Source of the DNA: Bacteroidales bacterium
GTDB taxonomy: Bacteria; Bacteroidota; Bacteroidia; Bacteroidales; UBA932
Reading direction: 5' to 3'
NCBI GenBank assembly: GCA_015060455.1
Contig: SUYM01000008.1
Span: 29,442-92,578 of the forward strand
Length of the DNA: 63,137 nt
Part shown: piece by piece, positions 59,656 to 63,137 of the stretch
How positions within the stretch are numbered: the first letter of the stretch is position 1
Layout: every line of letters starts with the position of its first letter
Position numbers and translations under genes: made by a program
Notes under the pieces: generated by a model
What the model saw: only the letters and a program-made list of their open reading frames with translations
Databases searched by the model: none
Told to the model about the DNA's origin: nothing

Positions 59656-59710
59656 ATAAATTATTTCCGCAAATTCGCGTTTTGATTTTTAAAACTAAAA
59701 CTATAAGGCC

Positions 59711-61177
59711 ATGTCCTATTTTACATTTCTGGGTCATCCCATGAACCTGAAACGCTGCCTGTCTTTCCTTGTGGTATGCGTGTTCACATTCTTTCTGGCT
59801 TTGGTGCCGACATCTTTCTATGGCGTAAATCCTGAAACAGGTCTTCCGATTTTTACATTGACGCAGCAGAGGGTCATTGCGATTTTCGTCTTTACTGCTA
59901 TGATGTGGATTCTGGAAGTCATCCCTACATGGACCACTTCCGTTGTTGCCATAGTATCGATACTTTTGACCACTTCCAATAAAGGTCTTGGTTTCCTTAT
60001 GGCAAAGGACAATTTAGGTGAACTTACCAATTACAAGAGCATCATGGCTGCATTTGCAGATCCTGTGATCATGCTCTTCCTTGGTGGATTCGTGCTTGCG
60101 TTTGCCGCGACAAAGGTCGGACTTGATGTGCAACTTGCCAAGGTGATGCTCAAGCCATTCGGCAAGAATCCCAAGTTCGTGCTTCTGGGTCTGCTGCTGG
60201 TGATAGGTATATTTTCAATGTTCATGAGTAATACCGCCACTGCGGCCATGATGCTTACCTTCCTCACCCCTGTCCTTGCGACCCTTCCTAAGGATGGTGG
60301 CGGAAGAATATCCCTTGCCCTTGCCATTCCGATTGCGGCCAACCTCGGTGGTATGGGTACTCCTATCGGAACACCTCCGAATGCCATCGCCCTTGGAGCG
60401 CTTCAGGACGCGGGATATAATATAACCTTCGCCGGATGGATGATGAGGATGGTGCCATACGTTATAGTCATGCTTCTTATCGCGTGGGTTCTCCTTATGA
60501 AGATGTATCCGTTCAAGGCCAAGAGCATTGAAATCAAGATAGAAGGAGAACCGGTCAAGGTGACTCCGTTCCAGAAATATGTGGTATGGGTTACATTTGC
60601 TCTTACCATCATTCTCTGGGTGGGCGAGAGTCTGTTCAAGGTAAATTCCAACATTGTCGCTATGATACCGTTCGCCGTATTCTCTGCAACCGGTATCCTG
60701 AAGGCGCGTCATCTTGAACATATCAACTGGGCTGTGCTCTGGATGGTAGCCGGAGGATTTGCCCTTGGTACCGCTCTCAATCAGACAGGATTGGCGACGA
60801 CTCTTATCAATACCATTCCGTTTGCAAGTTGGAACGCGTTTGTCGTGATGCTGGTAGGCGGCTTTATCTGCTATTTCTTATCCAATTTCATATCCAACTC
60901 TGCTTCAGCCAATCTCGTGGTTCCGATTCTTATTGTTGTGGGCAAGGCAATGTCAGGCAATCCTGCTTTCGAGGCTCTCGGTGGTGTGCCTGCAATGATC
61001 ATTGGAGTGGCTATCTGTGCTTCCCTTGCAATGTGTCTCCCGGTTTCTACACCTCCTAATGCACTTGCGCACTCGACAGGTATGATTACTACAAAGCAGA
61101 TGGCTACGGTCGGCATCATCCTTGGTGTTATCGGACTTGTCCTCGGATACGCAATGCTCATCTTCGTTGGATTTTAA
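59711..61177 (+). CDS. DASS (SLC13) family anion transporter, second copy
   Basis: A 488-residue paralogue of the preceding transporter with the same motifs (MSNTATAAMM, GTPIGTPPNAIA, VSTPPNALAHSTG). The second hairpin reads FISNSASANLV, so the key SNT position is SNS here and SHT in the first copy. This may reflect a difference in substrate or ion use. The terminator between the copies suggests separate expression. No good promoter is seen in 59656-59710. Confidence 0.9.
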   Translation: MSYFTFLGHPMNLKRCLSFLVVCVFTFFLALVPTSFYGVNPETGLPIFTLTQQRVIAIFVFTAMMWILEVIPTWTTSVVAIVSILLTTSNKGLGFLMAKDNLGELTNYKSIMAAFADPVIMLFLGGFVLAFAATKVGLDVQLAKVMLKPFGKNPKFVLLGLLLVIGIFSMFMSNTATAAMMLTFLTPVLATLPKDGGGRISLALAIPIAANLGGMGTPIGTPPNAIALGALQDAGYNITFAGWMMRMVPYVIVMLLIAWVLLMKMYPFKAKSIEIKIEGEPVKVTPFQKYVVWVTFALTIILWVGESLFKVNSNIVAMIPFAVFSATGILKARHLEHINWAVLWMVAGGFALGTALNQTGLATTLINTIPFASWNAFVVMLVGGFICYFLSNFISNSASANLVVPILIVVGKAMSGNPAFEALGGVPAMIIGVAICASLAMCLPVSTPPNALAHSTGMITTKQMATVGIILGVIGLVLGYAMLIFVGF

Positions 61178-61185
61178 GGTGCCCT

Positions 61186-61222
61186 GTCATCCTGAGCGTA
61201 GCGTAGCGAAGTCGACGGATCT
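61186..61222 (+). repeat. Dispersed palindromic repeat, extended unit
   Basis: GTCATCCTGAGCG followed by a duplicated TAGCG and ending GACGGATCT, between the second DASS gene and the porin gene. Confidence 0.8.
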
Positions 61223-61245
61223 AAAAATCATAAAACATAAAGAAT

Positions 61246-62679
61246 ATGAAAAAAATAACAATACTACTATCACTACTCCTTTGCTCCTCTGCCTTTGCCG
61301 CAGAACCGTCGCCAAAGTCAGAAACCCCTGTCAAGGACCATCTTCAGAACCATTTCAAACTGTATGGTTTCATCAGAAACTATTTTGCGTACGATTCTCG
61401 TGAAAGCGTTTCCGGTACGGCTGACCTGTTCTATTATCTTCCTAAGGATGTCAATATGAAGGATGGTATCGACATAAATGCAACTCCGTCGTTCCGTTTT
61501 CTTGCCCTGACTTCCCGTCTTGGTGTGGATGTAAGCGGATATCAGATAGGCAATGTCCATTTCGGGGCGAAGATCGAGGGTGACTTCTATGCCGGTCTCT
61601 CTTCCGTGGATGCAGAAAAGAATCCTGCCGTCAAGAACTTTTTCCCTAACAATACCAAGATAATGGGTACAGCCCAGGCACGTCTGCGTCAGGCTTATGC
61701 GACAATTACATGGAAAGATCTCCCGTTGAGCAAGCAGGAGAAGGCTTCTGTAGGATTGAAGATAGGTCAGGCGTGGCATCCGATGGGGGCTGACATGCCT
61801 CATCTGTTCAGTCTTGAGGCTGGTGCTCCGTTCGGGCCGTTCTCCCGTACTCCGCAGGTGACAATGGATGCTGGTCTTGGAAAGAACTGGGTAATTTCTG
61901 CTTCAGCACTTTGGCAGATGCAGTACCAGTCTGCCGGTCCTGTGGGAACCTCCGCTATATATATGAAGTATGGCTGTACTCCTGAGGTTTATGCTGCGGT
62001 GGCATTCAAGACCAAGGATTTCCTTGTTCGCGCAGGTGTGGATATGGTAAGTATCAAGCCGAGGGTACTTGGAACTGTGCCGGCTCCGACAACTGAAGAT
62101 CCTGCTGCTGTCAAGACTGTGAAGGTCTCTGACCGTAAGACCTCACTTCTTTATTATTTATATGCGCAGTATTCATATAAGTCATTTGCTATCAAGGCTA
62201 AGACGACATACGGTGAGGGTGGCGAGCACATGAACCTCATGAGCGGCTATGCGAAAGTAGGGGAGAACCCTGACGGAAGTTGGAACTATGCATCAATGCG
62301 CAACTCTTCATCGTGGCTCTCTATGAGCGTGGGCAAGAAATGGCAGGGCGTGCTCTTTGTCGGTTATGTCAAGAATCTTGGACTGGCGAAGGAGGCTTCT
62401 ATGCCTTTGGCAAAGTCGGATGTGTATTTCTGCAGCAACGGATTCTCGAATATCAACCAGATGTACCGCATCAATCCGCAGTTCGTATATAATATAGGTA
62501 AACTGAATGTCGGCATCGAGTATCAGTGGACGGCGGTGCAGTATGGAGAATACCAGAAGAATGTTTATGAACTTGGCGCAGATCCTGTGATTTCATTGGA
62601 TAAGAGGGCTCTTGCGACAGAAGGTCTCCACTGGGTCGGCAACCACCGCGTCAACATGATGGTGAAATTCAATTTTTAG
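61246..62679 (+). CDS. DcaP-like outer membrane porin
   Basis: A 477-residue outer-membrane protein. Signal peptide (about 1-18, ending SAFAAE), a short Pro/Lys segment, then a beta-barrel that ends in Phe (VNMMVKFNF). The region FKLYGFIRNYFAYDSRES and later strands resemble DcaP-type porins of Bacteroidetes, known in other bacteria to pass dicarboxylates. Placed right behind two DASS transporters, it probably supplies their substrate across the outer membrane; this is inference. It is followed by a repeat and a terminator. Confidence 0.8.
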   Translation: MKKITILLSLLLCSSAFAAEPSPKSETPVKDHLQNHFKLYGFIRNYFAYDSRESVSGTADLFYYLPKDVNMKDGIDINATPSFRFLALTSRLGVDVSGYQIGNVHFGAKIEGDFYAGLSSVDAEKNPAVKNFFPNNTKIMGTAQARLRQAYATITWKDLPLSKQEKASVGLKIGQAWHPMGADMPHLFSLEAGAPFGPFSRTPQVTMDAGLGKNWVISASALWQMQYQSAGPVGTSAIYMKYGCTPEVYAAVAFKTKDFLVRAGVDMVSIKPRVLGTVPAPTTEDPAAVKTVKVSDRKTSLLYYLYAQYSYKSFAIKAKTTYGEGGEHMNLMSGYAKVGENPDGSWNYASMRNSSSWLSMSVGKKWQGVLFVGYVKNLGLAKEASMPLAKSDVYFCSNGFSNINQMYRINPQFVYNIGKLNVGIEYQWTAVQYGEYQKNVYELGADPVISLDKRALATEGLHWVGNHRVNMMVKFNF

Positions 62680-62687
62680 CTTACCTT

Positions 62688-62734
62688 GTCATTTCGAGCG
62701 GCCCTCTTGTCATTTCGAGCTTGTCGAGAAATCT
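62688..62734 (+). repeat. Two copies of dispersed repeat (CTTGTCGAG variant)
   Basis: A partial unit (62688-62700) and a full unit (62709-62734, GTCATTTCGAGC ... GAGAAATCT) behind the porin gene. Confidence 0.8.
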
Positions 62735-62762
62735 CTTTAACAAAATTGTAACAAGGTTATAA

Positions 62763-62803
62763 TCCCCGCAGGTTCAGTGAGTTATGGATCTGCGGGGAAT
62801 TTT
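62763..62803 (+). terminator. Terminator after porin gene
   Basis: TCCCCGCAG (62763-62771) pairs with CTGCGGGGA (62790-62798) around an 18-base loop, followed by ATTTT. Confidence 0.8.
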
Positions 62804-62838
62804 GTGTGTTAAAAAGGGTAAAAATAATTTGAAAAAAG

Positions 62839-62869
62839 TTTGGTAGTAAGGAAAAAATATCTACCTTTG
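62839..62869 (+). promoter_or_regulatory. rRNA operon promoter
   Basis: TTTG at 62839-62842, 19 bases, then TACCTTTG at 62862-62869: an exact Bacteroidetes consensus promoter, about 150 bases before mature 16S rRNA. Confidence 0.85.
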
Positions 62870-63019
62870 CAATCCCAAACGAAAAACGGGGTATAAAAAG
62901 TTCATTGAAAAGACTGGAAACTGTACAAGCAAGTACCGAGAAAAACAATTTATCGAGAAGCGTTAATTCTTTTGGTAGAATTAAAAGTGTCAGAATCAAA
63001 CTAAAGATATAGAAATTAT
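62870..63019 (+). other. 16S rRNA leader
   Basis: The transcribed spacer between the rrn promoter and mature 16S. It is AT-rich and probably holds the 5' arm of the processing stem, whose partner lies beyond the window. No gene is present; the minus-strand frame over it is spurious. Confidence 0.7.
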
Positions 63020-63137
63020 ACAATGAAGAGTTTGATCCTGGCTCAGGATGAACGCTAGCGGCAGGCTTAACACATGCAAGTCGAGGGGCAGCATGAACCG
63101 ACCTTCGGGAAGGTTTGATGGCGACCGGCGCAAGGGT
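63020..63137 (+). rRNA. 16S ribosomal RNA, 5' end only
   Basis: The universal 27F site AGAGTTTGATCCTGGCTCAG starts at 63027, so E. coli position 1 falls at about 63020. GATGAACGCTAGCGGCAGGC and GTCGAGGGGCAGCATGA are Bacteroidales-like. The window ends in the V1 region, so only ~118 bases are present. Confidence 0.98.

Noticed and set aside
62757..63023. 88-codon minus-strand frame before 16S rRNA
   Set aside because: It covers the rrn promoter and leader and ends in the porin terminator; AT-rich sequence gives a false hydrophobic protein.

Overview
The window is a stretch of chromosome from a member of the Bacteroidales. Four things support this. Promoters have the Bacteroidetes form TTTG-N19/20-TAnnTTTG. 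Surface lipoproteins of typical families are present (fimbrillin-like, NigD-like, HYC_CC_PP). The dcw cluster has the Bacteroidetes order, without murF or ddl. The last ~118 bases are the 5' end of a 16S rRNA gene that looks like an Alistipes-like or related uncultured gut lineage. The genus cannot be fixed from so short a piece. The window starts exactly at a CRISPR repeat and ends inside 16S rRNA, so it is probably a contig broken at two repeats.

Layout. 1-353: end of a CRISPR array (five identical 47-base repeats, 29-30-base spacers, type II-C-like), transcribed leftwards; no cas gene is in the window. 506-2856: a small unknown membrane protein and SppA. 2948-6247: a likely metal (copper?) envelope module: HYC_CC_PP protein, TonB-dependent receptor, HMA-domain protein. 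6256-8504: NfnAB transhydrogenase. 8559-13298 (minus): LolC/E-like permease, RbfA, TyrS, GltX. 13341-28661 (minus): complete dcw division and wall cluster, from mraZ down to ftsZ, with a clear array of MraZ-type operator repeats upstream. 28802-34177: M23 lipoprotein, MiaB, LEA-type lipoprotein, SPOR protein, sigma-54 and tRNA-His. 34242-39080: rubredoxin, a 51-residue small protein plus fimbrillin-like lipoprotein, NigD-like lipoprotein, CstA and a Fur-family regulator. 39321-53324: SDR, thioredoxin reductase and an envelope/housekeeping block (BamD, omega subunit, RecN, LysM protein, glycosyltransferase, two OmpH/Skp proteins, PdxJ, NadK, UppS, BamA). 53466-62679: a 2-oxoglutarate/dicarboxylate block (KorAB, GdhA, two DASS transporters, porin). 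The rrn promoter and the start of 16S follow.

Most genes are core functions. The unusual material lies between and inside them. A dispersed family of short palindromic repeats occurs at about a dozen loci, and one copy is read in frame inside the M23 lipoprotein gene. Each CRISPR repeat carries its own Bacteroidetes-type promoter. Two CRISPR spacers share a promoter-to-start-codon layout. Four operator-like repeats with an exact 10-base period lie in front of mraZ. Several genes appear to be transcribed with almost no leader. I did not find a clearly new multi-gene system; these are the best leads.
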